From the NCBI RefSeq assembly GCF_014199935.1, contig NZ_JACHOP010000022.1, forward strand, positions 31,254 to 95,253: a DNA stretch of 64,000 bases, written 5' to 3'. Source of the DNA: Methylorubrum rhodinum. GTDB taxonomy: Bacteria > Pseudomonadota > Alphaproteobacteria > Rhizobiales > Beijerinckiaceae. A program made the position numbers and the translations under genes. A model generated the notes under the pieces. That model was given only the letters and a program-made list of their open reading frames with translations. It did no database searches and was not told where the DNA came from. Below, piece after piece: positions 56,537-64,000 of the stretch (positions within the stretch are counted from its first letter, which is position 1; every line of letters begins with the position of its first letter).

Positions 56537-57109
56537 TCAGACGGCAGGTGCCGTCGTCAGCCACCCTCGCATCGCCTGGAAGGTCGCGACGCCCGCCGCG
56601 AAGGCCGCCGCCTCCTGCCCGGCGGCCAAGCCGTCCAGCCGCGCGCGAAAAGTCCGCCACAGCGGGCCGGCCTCGCGGCCGCGGCCGGCGTAGTAGGCCA
56701 GCGGCGTCCCCTCGCCGTGCAGGCCGCCGACATGGCGGCCGATCACCACGCCGCCGAGCGTGGAGCCCTCCAGCACGTAGAGCGCACCCATGGCGGCACC
56801 CTCCCCTGCAAGCGCGGGCGCCGCCGGGGCCGGCAGGGCGGTGCGGGCGAGAAAATCCAGGCCGAGGGCGGCGAGGTCGGCGTCGAGGGCGGCGAGCCGG
56901 CGGCGCGGCGCGAGGAAGGCGTCGTCGGAGAGCCCCATGGCGATGGCGGGCTCGTAGGCCGCGTGGAACCCGCGCAGGCGCGCCAGCAGGGCGCGGTAGC
57001 CGGGCAGCGTCGCCACCCGCCCCTGCCAGTCGAGGTCGCGCTCCAGTGCCTCATGGGCGTCCGCCGTCGCCGCGCGCAGGCGGGTGTGTAGGGTCTCGGG
57101 CTGTGTCAA
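56537..57109 (-). CDS. Biliverdin-producing heme oxygenase (TTG start)
   Basis: Opens heme to biliverdin, the chromophore of bacteriophytochromes. A 190-residue bacterial heme oxygenase with the proximal His19 in TADAHEALERDL, then GYRALLARLRGFHAAYEP and the distal-helix-like YVLEGSTLGGVVIGRHVG. The start is TTG at 57109, after GGAG with T-rich spacing. It lies 12 bases after the stop of the phytochrome kinase on the same strand, so it is the second gene of a chromophore-plus-photoreceptor operon. Confidence 0.9.
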   Translation of the reverse strand: MTQPETLHTRLRAATADAHEALERDLDWQGRVATLPGYRALLARLRGFHAAYEPAIAMGLSDDAFLAPRRRLAALDADLAALGLDFLARTALPAPAAPALAGEGAAMGALYVLEGSTLGGVVIGRHVGGLHGEGTPLAYYAGRGREAGPLWRTFRARLDGLAAGQEAAAFAAGVATFQAMRGWLTTAPAV

Positions 57110-57121
57110 AAAAACTCCGGC

Positions 57122-59791
57122 TCAGGCGTGGACGGTGAAGCAGGCGCCGCCCGCGTTCTCGGCCTCGAGCCGGGCGCCGATCTGCTCCAGCATGGCCCGC
57201 ACCAGCTTCATCCCGAGCCCGGTGCCCTGCGCCTTGCCGCTCTCCCAGTCCGGCGGCATGCCGACGCCGTCGTCGCAGACGGTGAGGCGCACCGCGCCCT
57301 CCTGGCCGCCCGCCGCGTCCGTCCGGCCCTTCACCGTCACGGTGATGCGGGCGCCCCGTTCGGGTCGTCCGGCATATTTGAAGGCGTTGGTGACGAGTTC
57401 CGTGGTGATGAGCGAGAGCGCCACCGCGTGGCGGTAGGGCACCATCAGGCCGGCCTCGGCGGTCATCGCGACGCTGTGCTCGTCCCCGGCCATGCCGGCG
57501 AGGTCGTCGCAGAGCGCCTGGATGGTCTGGCCGAGATCGACCTGTTCCAGGCTGTCGCCCTGGTACAGGCTGTCGTGGACGCGGGCCACGCTCATCACCC
57601 GCGCCGAGGTCTCGGAGAAGGCCTGCCGCGCGGCAGGATCCGCGATCTGGCGGCGCTGCATGTGCAGGAAGGCGGTGACGATCTGGAGCGAGTTCTTGAC
57701 CCGGTGGTCGATCTCGCGGGTCAGCAGGTCCTTCTGCTCCAGCAGGCGCTCCTTCTCGGCCAAGAGTTCGGTCAGCTCGGCGATCTTGCGGCGCTGGCGC
57801 AGGACCACGCCGTCGACGGCTTCCGCCAACTGCTCGGCGAGATCGACCTTCCACGGCGCGAACGGGGCCGAATGGCCGCGCCGCTCCTCGACCCAGCGCT
57901 CGAACGAGCGCCGCGGCAGCACCGCCACCGGCCCGCTGCCGGGCAGGACGGGTTTGCGCGGGTCGCCGCCCCAGGTGACCGTGCTCGGCATCTCGGGCTT
58001 GAACCACAGCAGCAGGTGGCGCCGCTCGGAACCGACGAAGACGGCGAGCAGGCCGCTCGCGGTCTCGGTGTAGGCGGATGCGGGCGCGTGGTGCAGCACC
58101 AGGGTGTCGGTGACGAAGCTGCGCGCCTCCGCGGGCACGCTCGTGCGCAGCCACGCGGCGAGCGCCCCGATCGCCGCCTCGCCCGGCGTCGCGCCCGCCT
58201 GCCGCACGGCGTCGTCGGAGACGATCGCCGCACCGCTGGTGCCGAACAGGTCGAGCAGGGCGGGGCTGCCCTCCATCAGGGTCTGGGCGAAATCCTCGGT
58301 GCGGGTCAGGCGCCGCACGAGGCGCCCTTGGAGATCGAGATGATGCTGGCGCTCGCTCCAGAGCGCCTTGCCCTCGATCTCCTGCACCCGCATGGCGAAG
58401 GCGTCGGTCAGGACGGTGGCCGCCGCGCGGGTCTCGGGCGCGACGTAGTGCGGCCGGCGGTGATGGCCGATCATCAGGCCCCAGAGCCGGTTCTCGACCA
58501 TGATCGAGACCGACATCGAGCCGTCGACGCCGAGATTGCGCTGATATTCGAGATGGATCGGCGAGAGCGTGCGGTTCTGGGCGAAGGTGAGGTCGATCGG
58601 CGCGTTGCCGGCCTTGCGGTCGGCCACCAGCGGCACCGGCACGCAGTCGCGGTCGATCACGAAGCGGCTCTTGGCCTTGGTGTAGAGGGCGCGGGCCTGG
58701 GCCGGGATGTCGGAGGCCGGGAAGCGCAGGCCGATCAGCGGGCGCTGCCAGTCCGGCACCATGTCCTCGGCGATGGCCTCGCCGTTCCAGTCGCTGTCGA
58801 AGCGGTAGACCAGCACCGATTCGAAGCCGGTGACGGCGCGGATTTCGAGCGCGGCGATCTGGGCCGCCTCGGTCAGGCTCTCGGCGGCGCGCAGGCGCGC
58901 CATCGCCAACTCGGTGTCCAGCGGGCTCGCGGCGGAAAAATCCTCGGCCCGCTCGGGGGCGAGTTCGAGCTCGACGATGACCCGGCCGAGATGGACGTGG
59001 GCGACGAGGTGGAAGCTTTCGCCCTGAGAACCAGCACCCTTGGGCGGCAGCGTGATGATGCGGCGCAGGCCCCGCCCGTCGGTGAGGCTGTGGGCGGCCA
59101 GCCCGTCGCGGATCGCGGAGACGATTCCCGCCGGCAGCACCGCCTCCAGGCGATGCCCGGTCGGCGGAAAGAAGGCAGGCGGCAGCACGTCCGCCGCGTT
59201 GGCGCTGTAGGCCAGGATCTCGAAGCTGCCCGCGTCGGCGGCGAGCATCACGGCGTTGGGCTGGATCGAGCCGGGGACGTGGATCGGCTCGCGCTCGCAC
59301 AGGCCCGGATCGACCGGCTCGGCCCGGCTGCGGCTGGCGATGGCGGCCAGCACCGCCTCGCGGGACGGGCCGGCGGCGATCTGCGCCAGGGGGCTGAGGA
59401 CGAGCCACGTGCGCCCGCCCGTACCCGGCCTGAGATCGATGCGCGCCCGCAACGGGGCGGGCAGGCGGCCGAACACGAACTCGAAGCTCTGCGCGCCGCC
59501 CCCGCGCCGGGCGGCGAGGAAGCGGCCGTAGAAGCCCGGCACGCGGGTGCTCGGCACGAGCTCGCGGAAGAAGTTGCGCCCGACCATCGCCTCGGCGGCG
59601 AAGCCGCAGAACGCCGCCCCCGCCCGGTTGCAGAGGAGCACGGTCCCGGCGGCATCGAGGGCGAGCAGCCCCGCCTCGACCGCATCGCGCTCGGCTGCCG
59701 TCAGGGCGTCGAGATCGACGGCGGGACCGGCCGGGGCATGGTCCGGCCCCCTGGTCGTCCCTTGGGCGTGTGTCTGCGACGGCTCGACCAT
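57122..59791 (-). CDS. PYP-bacteriophytochrome-histidine kinase fusion (Ppr-like), PYP domain without chromophore Cys
   Basis: An 889-residue light sensor kinase. Residues 28-137 resemble photoactive yellow protein: VGRNFFRELVPSTRVPGFYG at 70-89 matches PYP [21 protein letters not shown], but the chromophore Cys is Ser81; Tyr42 and Glu46 equivalents are Cys54 and Gly58. Then a phytochrome core: biliverdin-binding Cys165 (DPGLCEREPIHVPGSIQP), GAF domain with DSDWNGEAIAEDMVPDW and LRFPASDIPAQARALY, PHY domain ending SFERWVEERRG. The C-terminal kinase is HisKA_2/HWE-related: EIDHRVKNSLQIVTAFLHMQ, ELVTNAFKYAG, DDGVGMP, GTGLGMKLV. Co-transcribed with heme oxygenase. Confidence 0.9.
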   Translation of the reverse strand: MVEPSQTHAQGTTRGPDHAPAGPAVDLDALTAAERDAVEAGLLALDAAGTVLLCNRAGAAFCGFAAEAMVGRNFFRELVPSTRVPGFYGRFLAARRGGGAQSFEFVFGRLPAPLRARIDLRPGTGGRTWLVLSPLAQIAAGPSREAVLAAIASRSRAEPVDPGLCEREPIHVPGSIQPNAVMLAADAGSFEILAYSANAADVLPPAFFPPTGHRLEAVLPAGIVSAIRDGLAAHSLTDGRGLRRIITLPPKGAGSQGESFHLVAHVHLGRVIVELELAPERAEDFSAASPLDTELAMARLRAAESLTEAAQIAALEIRAVTGFESVLVYRFDSDWNGEAIAEDMVPDWQRPLIGLRFPASDIPAQARALYTKAKSRFVIDRDCVPVPLVADRKAGNAPIDLTFAQNRTLSPIHLEYQRNLGVDGSMSVSIMVENRLWGLMIGHHRRPHYVAPETRAAATVLTDAFAMRVQEIEGKALWSERQHHLDLQGRLVRRLTRTEDFAQTLMEGSPALLDLFGTSGAAIVSDDAVRQAGATPGEAAIGALAAWLRTSVPAEARSFVTDTLVLHHAPASAYTETASGLLAVFVGSERRHLLLWFKPEMPSTVTWGGDPRKPVLPGSGPVAVLPRRSFERWVEERRGHSAPFAPWKVDLAEQLAEAVDGVVLRQRRKIAELTELLAEKERLLEQKDLLTREIDHRVKNSLQIVTAFLHMQRRQIADPAARQAFSETSARVMSVARVHDSLYQGDSLEQVDLGQTIQALCDDLAGMAGDEHSVAMTAEAGLMVPYRHAVALSLITTELVTNAFKYAGRPERGARITVTVKGRTDAAGGQEGAVRLTVCDDGVGMPPDWESGKAQGTGLGMKLVRAMLEQIGARLEAENAGGACFTVHA

Positions 59792-60064
59792 TACACGGTC
59801 CGATATGCCCGCGGCAGGCACATCGCGCAATGGCGTGCGGGGCCGTTCGAGATCGTCTCGGCATACGGCCAAGTTATTGCGCCTTCGGAGTTTTGTCTGA
59901 AACCATACAGAGCGCGCATGCCGGCCCGCCCGCCTCCCGCGGCTCCCACTCGGCCCGCCGCCGGACCGGCGGGGCGCCCGCCGGAACCGGTCCGGCAACG
60001 GGGCCGTCGGAACCTTAACGATTGAGACGAGCGGATCGTTCATCCGCCCCGGCCGGAGGTGACG

Positions 60065-61435
60065 TCAACCGTCCCGCTCCGTCAGGCCTGCCAGCGCGGT
60101 GTCGAGCGCCTCCTCCAGCGTCGGGTGATAGAACGGGCGGTCGCGGAACGTCTTGGCGTCGAGCCCGTCCTGCACCGCGTGGGCGACGAGGTGGGCGAGG
60201 TGCTCGACCTCCGGGCCGATCATCTCGGCGCCGACGAGGCGGCCATCGGGTTCGGCATAGAGGCGCAGGCCGCCCTGCGCCCGGTCCATGGCGCGGGCCC
60301 GGCCCTGGTCGCAGAAATCCGCGCGCCCGACGCGGTGGCCGGCCTCGCCGTCGAAGCCGCCGCCGACAGCGGCGATCTGCGGCTGGCTGAACACCATGGC
60401 GAGCATGGTCCAGCGCTCGGGCCGCTCGACCGATCCACCGGAAGCGAGGCGGGCGGCGTTGCGCCCGGCGATCCGGCCCTGGCGGCTCGCCTCGTGCAGG
60501 ATCGGCCGGTCGGCGTTGGCGTCGCCCGCGATGAACAGGCTCGTGCCCTCGCAACGCTGGGAGCGGGGGTCGAAGGCCGGGCTGCCGCGCTCGTCGAGTT
60601 TGGCGCCGGTCTCCTCCAGGCCGATGCCGCGCACGTTCGGCGGGCGGCCCGCGGCGGAGAGGACGCGGGTGAAGCGGCCCGAGCCGCCCTTCCACGACAG
60701 GCGAACGCCCTCGCCTTCCACCTCGCCGGCCTCGACCTCCGTGCCGAGCCGGAGATCGAAGGCGGCGGAAAAAATCTCGCGGGCGGCGCGGCTCAGGTCG
60801 GGATCGCGCAGGCCTCCGAGGCTATTGCCGGGATCGAACACGCTCACCCGCACGCCGAGCCGGGCCATGGCTTGCGCGAGTTCGAGCCCGACCGGGCCGG
60901 CGCCGAGGACGGCCAGCGAGTCCGGCAGATCGTCGATCTCGAACAGGGTGTCGGTGGTGAGCACGCGATCGCTCAAAGACCGAAGCGGCTCCGGCACGCT
61001 CGGGCTCGATCCGGTGGCGAGCACCGCCGCCTTGAAGCGCAGGCGGGTGTGGTCGTCGACGCGTAGCGTGTCCGGCCCCTCGAACACGGCCCGGCCGGTG
61101 AGGCGCGACTCCGGGGGCAGGTTTTCGAGGCCCTCGAAGACCGATCCGACGAAATCGTCGCGCAGGCGCCGCACCCGCCGGAGCACGGCCGGCCCATCGA
61201 CCCGCACGTCGGCGACGCGCACCCCGAACACGTCCGCCGATTGCGCCCCATGCGCCGCCTCGGCCGCGGAGATCAGGAGTTTCGAGGGCATGCAGCCGAC
61301 CCGGGCGCAGGTGGTGCCGCCCGGTCCCTGCTCGATCAGCACCGAGCGGGCGCCCTCCTTCAGGGCGGCGCGGTGGGCACCGATCCCGGCGGTGCCGGCA
61401 CCGATCACCGCGACGTCGCAGACGATCTCGCGCAT
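60065..61435 (-). CDS. Dihydrolipoamide dehydrogenase-like flavoprotein (pyridine nucleotide-disulfide oxidoreductase)
   Basis: A 456-residue FAD disulfide reductase. The FAD loop is AVIGAGTAGIGA at 9-20, the redox disulfide Cys43/Cys48 in GGTTCARVGCMPSK, the NAD loop LAVLGAGPVGLELAQAM, the second FAD block FIAGDANADRP and the catalytic HPTLEE near the C-terminus. It is related to LPD and to the Lpd/mercuric reductase-like group, but lacks a lipoyl domain and no dehydrogenase-complex genes are near. The start lies 4 bases after the SDR stop, so the two genes are one operon. Confidence 0.88.
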   Translation of the reverse strand: MREIVCDVAVIGAGTAGIGAHRAALKEGARSVLIEQGPGGTTCARVGCMPSKLLISAAEAAHGAQSADVFGVRVADVRVDGPAVLRRVRRLRDDFVGSVFEGLENLPPESRLTGRAVFEGPDTLRVDDHTRLRFKAAVLATGSSPSVPEPLRSLSDRVLTTDTLFEIDDLPDSLAVLGAGPVGLELAQAMARLGVRVSVFDPGNSLGGLRDPDLSRAAREIFSAAFDLRLGTEVEAGEVEGEGVRLSWKGGSGRFTRVLSAAGRPPNVRGIGLEETGAKLDERGSPAFDPRSQRCEGTSLFIAGDANADRPILHEASRQGRIAGRNAARLASGGSVERPERWTMLAMVFSQPQIAAVGGGFDGEAGHRVGRADFCDQGRARAMDRAQGGLRLYAEPDGRLVGAEMIGPEVEHLAHLVAHAVQDGLDAKTFRDRPFYHPTLEEALDTALAGLTERDG

Positions 61436-61439
61436 CGGT

Positions 61440-62246
61440 TCAGGCCGCCATGGTCAGGACGGCGCCGCCATCGACCCGCAGGTTCTCGCCGGTGATGAAG
61501 CTCGCCTGCTCGGAGCAGAGGAAGGCGACCGCCGCGGCGACCTCCTCCACCCGTCCGCGGCGCCGGGCGACGATCCCGGGGCGCTTCTCCTCCAGAAAGC
61601 TCTCGACCGCCTCGTCGAACGAGACGCCGAGTTCGCCCGCCCGCTTCTCCATCATGGCGTCGGTCATGGGCGTGGCGACGAAGGCGGGCGCCACCGAGTT
61701 CACCAGCACGCCGTCCGGCCCGTAGGCCTTGGACAGGCCCTTGGTGAGGTTCATCAGCCCGGCCTTGGCGGCGCAGTAGGGCAGTTCCTCGACATAGGGC
61801 TGGACCGCGTCCTCGGAGGTGAAGAACACGATCCGCCCCCAACCGGCCTCGCGCATGCCGGGGATGAAGGCGCGGGCGACCCGCACCGCCGCCATCAGGT
61901 CGGCCTGGAGGGTCGAGAGCCAGCCGTCGTCGTCGATGTCGAGGAAGCCGCCGGTGGCGCCCGTCACGCCCGCGGCATTGACCAGGATGGTGGGCTTGGC
62001 CTCGAACGCCCTGTCGGCGAAGTCGCGCAGCTTGAGCGCGCCCTCGTTGGAGGAGAGGTCGGCCTGACAGGCCTTCACCGCGCCGAGCGCGGATAGGCGC
62101 TCCGCGGCCTCCTGCAGTTCCGTCTCCTTCACGTCGGAGAGAACGATGCTGACGCCCTCGCGCAGGAGATATTCGGCGCTGGTGTAGCCCATGCCGGAAT
62201 CGCCGCCCGTGACCACCGCGACGCGGCCGCTGATACCGAGATCCAT
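61440..62246 (-). CDS. SDR-family oxidoreductase
   Basis: A 268-residue short-chain dehydrogenase. VVTGGDSGMG at 11-20 is the coenzyme loop, VNAAGVTGATGG the NAG-equivalent, FFTSEDAVQPY carries the Ser and LPYCAAKAGLMNLTK the Tyr-x3-Lys near 157-161. SVAPAFVATPM follows. The insert before the C-terminus (EKRPGIVARRRGRVEEVA) is typical of 3-oxoacyl-reductase-like members. The start at 62246 was chosen because the frame upstream is Arg/Pro-rich. Operon with the flavoprotein at 60065. Confidence 0.87.
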   Translation of the reverse strand: MDLGISGRVAVVTGGDSGMGYTSAEYLLREGVSIVLSDVKETELQEAAERLSALGAVKACQADLSSNEGALKLRDFADRAFEAKPTILVNAAGVTGATGGFLDIDDDGWLSTLQADLMAAVRVARAFIPGMREAGWGRIVFFTSEDAVQPYVEELPYCAAKAGLMNLTKGLSKAYGPDGVLVNSVAPAFVATPMTDAMMEKRAGELGVSFDEAVESFLEEKRPGIVARRRGRVEEVAAAVAFLCSEQASFITGENLRVDGGAVLTMAA

Positions 62247-62491
62247 GAGAGCTGTCCTTCCCGGCCGCCGGGCGCCGACGCGGCCGTGCTGCTGTATGAC
62301 GATCGCCGGCCAACGGGAGGCATGCCCGATCGTTCCGGGCGCAGCCGCGGCTGCGGCGATCGGACCGGGAGGGCGGGGAACGGTCGATCGTGGGACCGGG
62401 GAACGGCAAAAAACTTTTCGGAAGGGTGTCGGCGGCGGGCGTCCCCGCCCGTCCTCGGGCGGCACGGAGCGAGACCAGGGAGAACCGGACG

Positions 62492-62920
62492 ATGAGCGAG
62501 ACCGAGACGAGCCAGCCCACCGCATTGCCGCCGACGCGGGGCGGCGTGATCGCCTACCTGACGGTCGACGGGGCGATGCGAGCCTCCGCGTTCTATCAGG
62601 AGGCTTTCGGGGCCGAACTCGCCGCCGCGATCCCGGTGGACGAGAAGGGCCGGACCATGCACGTCCACCTTTACCTCAACGGCTCGTCGCTGATGCTCTC
62701 GGACGCCTTTCCCGAGCACGGCCACCCGCTCCAGCCCCCGCAATCCTTCAGCCTGATGCTGCCGGTGGACGATATCGCCGCGTGGTGGGACCGGGCGGTC
62801 GCGGCCGGCGCCACGGTGGTGATGCCGTATCAGGAGATGTTCTGGGGCGACGTCTACGGGCAACTGCTCGACCCGTTCGGCGTGATCTGGGCGATGAACC
62901 AGTCGAAGCAGCCGACATAG
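62492..62920 (+). CDS. VOC-family (PhnB/glyoxalase-like) protein
   Basis: A 142-residue glyoxalase/bleomycin-resistance-fold protein of the PhnB-like group. IAYLTVDGAMRASAFYQEAF at 24-43, TMHVHLYLNGSSLMLSDAFP, DDIAAWWDRAVAAGATVVMP and QLLDPFGVIWAMNQ are the beta-alpha-beta-beta-beta repeats. AGGGAG precedes the ATG. Function unknown; metal ligands are partly conserved. Divergent from the SDR gene. Confidence 0.88.
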   Translation: MSETETSQPTALPPTRGGVIAYLTVDGAMRASAFYQEAFGAELAAAIPVDEKGRTMHVHLYLNGSSLMLSDAFPEHGHPLQPPQSFSLMLPVDDIAAWWDRAVAAGATVVMPYQEMFWGDVYGQLLDPFGVIWAMNQSKQPT

Positions 62921-62940
62921 TCGGCCATTTTCTTGGCCTC

Positions 62941-63057
62941 ATACCAACCGGCGATGATGGTGACTCATCGCCGGTTGCCCCCGCGACTGCGGGGCGGCGG
63001 GCGTCCGCCGAGCGCACGGAACAGGACCATCGGTCCTGTTCCGTGCAGACTGGTATC
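62941..63057. repeat. Nested inverted-repeat element, family G
   Basis: Outer ends ATACCA and TGGTAT. Inside are two perfect hairpins: CAACCGGCGATGA-(7)-TCATCGCCGGTTG (62945-62977) and CACGGAACAGGACC-atc-GGTCCTGTTCCGTG (63015-63045). A third palindrome, GATCCCTC-ttgc-GAGGGATC, lies at about 63168-63187 before the next gene. No other full copy was seen in the window. Confidence 0.75.
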
Positions 63058-63203
63058 AGTCCCCGGCGCCCGCCTCCGCGGGCTCAGGCTTTCGCTTCGC
63101 TCGACGCCTCGGCAAAGCCGAGGCCGCTTACGCGGGGCGCTCTTCGCGCCCGGCCATACGGCACGATCCCTCTTGCGAGGGATCACATCTCGGGAGCCTA
63201 CCC

Positions 63204-63677
63204 ATGACCGACACCGACGATCCCCGCGACCTCGTCCTGACCCGCCTGATCCCGGTGCCGCGGCACGCCCTGTGGCGGGCCTGGACCGAGCCGGACCTGC
63301 TGAAGCAGTGGTTCGCGCCCAAACCCTACACGACGCCGGTGGCCGAACTCGACGTGCGCCCCGGCGGCGCGAGCCTGATCGTGATGCGCAGTCCCGAGGG
63401 GCAGGACATGCCTAATCCCGGCGTCTATCTGGAGGTGGTGCCGGACACGCGCCTCGTCGTCACCGACGCCTACACCCGCGCCTGGGTGCCCTCGCAGAAG
63501 CCGTTCCTGACGGTGATCCTCACCTTCGCGGACGAGGCCGGCGGCACCCGCTACACCGCGCGAGCCCGCCACTGGACGCTCGAAGATCGCGCGGCCCACG
63601 AGTCGATGGGCTTCCACCAGGGCTGGGGCCAATGCGCCGACCAGATGGAGGCGCTGGTCAAAGGTCTGGTCTTATAG
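63204..63677 (+). CDS. SRPBCC/AHSA1-type START-like domain protein
   Basis: A 157-residue single-domain protein. LVLTRLIPVPRHALWRAWTE followed by PDLLKQWFAPKPYTT is the AHSA1 (Aha1-like) N-terminal pattern; LDVRPGGASLIVMRSPEG and GVYLEVVPDTRLVVTDAYT the central strands; GWGQCADQMEALVKGL the C-terminal helix. Such proteins bind hydrophobic ligands or act in stress responses; function not assigned. A hairpin (GATCCCTC/GAGGGATC) lies just upstream of its ribosome site. Confidence 0.9.
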   Translation: MTDTDDPRDLVLTRLIPVPRHALWRAWTEPDLLKQWFAPKPYTTPVAELDVRPGGASLIVMRSPEGQDMPNPGVYLEVVPDTRLVVTDAYTRAWVPSQKPFLTVILTFADEAGGTRYTARARHWTLEDRAAHESMGFHQGWGQCADQMEALVKGLVL

Positions 63678-63686
63678 GGCCACTCG

Positions 63687-63720
63687 CCCCTCATCCTGAG
63701 GCTCTCGAAGGACGATGGGG
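63687..63720. repeat. Truncated family B repeat
   Basis: CCCCTCATCCTGAGGCTCTC then GAAGGACGATGGGG resembles one end of the family B elements. It stops abruptly at the transposase remnant on its right. Confidence 0.55.
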
Positions 63721-63721
63721 C

Positions 63722-63808
63722 GGCCGCAATGCCGATCCGCTCGCGCAGCAGATCGGCGTCGGCGCTCTTCTCCGGCAAGCCCCGGAGGCTCATCGTCGCA
63801 TCGGTCAT
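63722..63808 (-). pseudogene. 5' remnant of an IS256-family (mutator) transposase
   Basis: Read leftwards from 63808 it gives MTDATMSLRGLPEKSADADL then LRERIGIAA, which resembles the N-terminus of IS256-type transposases (M-T-D-x-T-M-x-L-R-x-L-L-E-K-x-x-D-A-D-L-L-R-E). After about 29 codons the similarity stops at the truncated repeat, so at least 350 codons are missing. Confidence 0.55.
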
Positions 63809-64000
63809 CGGGGGGCTCTCGGGTTCGGGGTTGGCTGTCGCAACCCGACCCTGCCCGGCAAACGCCGATGACCACAGCTCAGCTACGCCACCGCCTGAGA
63901 CACGACTGATCTGCCCCCACGAGGTGGTCCAAGTTCGAAGTTAGTGCAGGGTCGGCCTTTGCTCCACGGGTAGCTTGGCCGGCGGAGCCGGTCGGGTGAG
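63809..64000. other. Right-edge region, probable insertion-sequence debris
   Basis: No gene recognised. GGGTTGGCTGTCGCAACCC (about 63828-63846) is a small palindrome upstream of the transposase remnant. The stretch ctgatctgcccccacgaggt near 63906 looks like an insertion-sequence end, but no partner end is in the window. Confidence 0.3.

Noticed and set aside
57128..60025. A 965-codon plus-strand open frame antisense to the phytochrome
   Set aside because: No recognisable domain; the minus frame has all phytochrome and kinase motifs.

Overview
The window is a 64-kb piece of a high-GC alphaproteobacterial chromosome. The best guess is Methylobacterium/Methylorubrum or a close Rhizobiales relative. 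This rests on GC-rich codon use, two intracellular polyhydroxybutyrate depolymerases, a bacteriophytochrome with its heme oxygenase, many HWE/HisKA_2-type sensors, a hopanoid-type (HpnL-like) membrane protein, and dispersed palindromic repeats of the kind common in that group. The species is inference; no rRNA or tRNA gene was found.

Layout. 1-8 kb: truncated glutathione S-transferase, PHB depolymerase 1, rpsU (TTG start), stand-alone receiver, class II glutamine amidotransferase, semialdehyde-type dehydrogenase, PHB depolymerase 2. 8-16 kb: FAD/4Fe-4S oxidase fusion, SDR, a small unknown, a large DUF2339 membrane protein, a PilZ-like protein. 16-21 kb: Crp/Fnr regulator, a polyamine-type ABC importer without a binding protein, a HigBA-like toxin-antitoxin pair with a palindromic operator candidate. 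21-32 kb: [2Fe-2S] ferredoxin-like protein overlapping an HpnL/UPF0104 protein, an orphan KpsE-type capsule export protein, ankyrin protein, serralysin-like RTX protease, glycerol kinase coupled to a secreted hydrolase, chemoreceptor. 32-43 kb: glycerophosphodiesterase/RidA pair, argD-argF, hydrolase, MFS transporter, and a tight SDR-esterase-Baeyer-Villiger monooxygenase operon. 43-51 kb: DUF433 pseudogene next to a Uma2 gene, DMT transporter, sensor kinase, kdpE beside a collapsed kdpB/kdpD remnant, GDSL hydrolase, truncated hemoglobin, GT61-like transferase. 51-57 kb: housekeeping cluster tmk-holB-metG-tatD-MBL hydrolase. 57-62 kb: heme oxygenase plus a PYP-bacteriophytochrome-kinase fusion, then a lipoamide-dehydrogenase-like flavoprotein with an SDR. 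62-64 kb: VOC protein, SRPBCC protein, insertion-sequence debris.

Most notable. (1) The phytochrome carries an N-terminal photoactive-yellow-protein domain whose chromophore-binding Cys and pocket Tyr/Glu are replaced, while its biliverdin Cys and kinase domain are intact. (2) A potassium-transport kdp operon has been reduced by several deletions to an intact kdpE beside fused kdpB and kdpD fragments. (3) At least six families of palindromic intergenic repeats fill most gaps between genes.

Most neighbourhoods are ordinary chromosome. The clearest signs of decay are the kdp remnant, the DUF433 pseudogene and the transposase remnant at the right edge.
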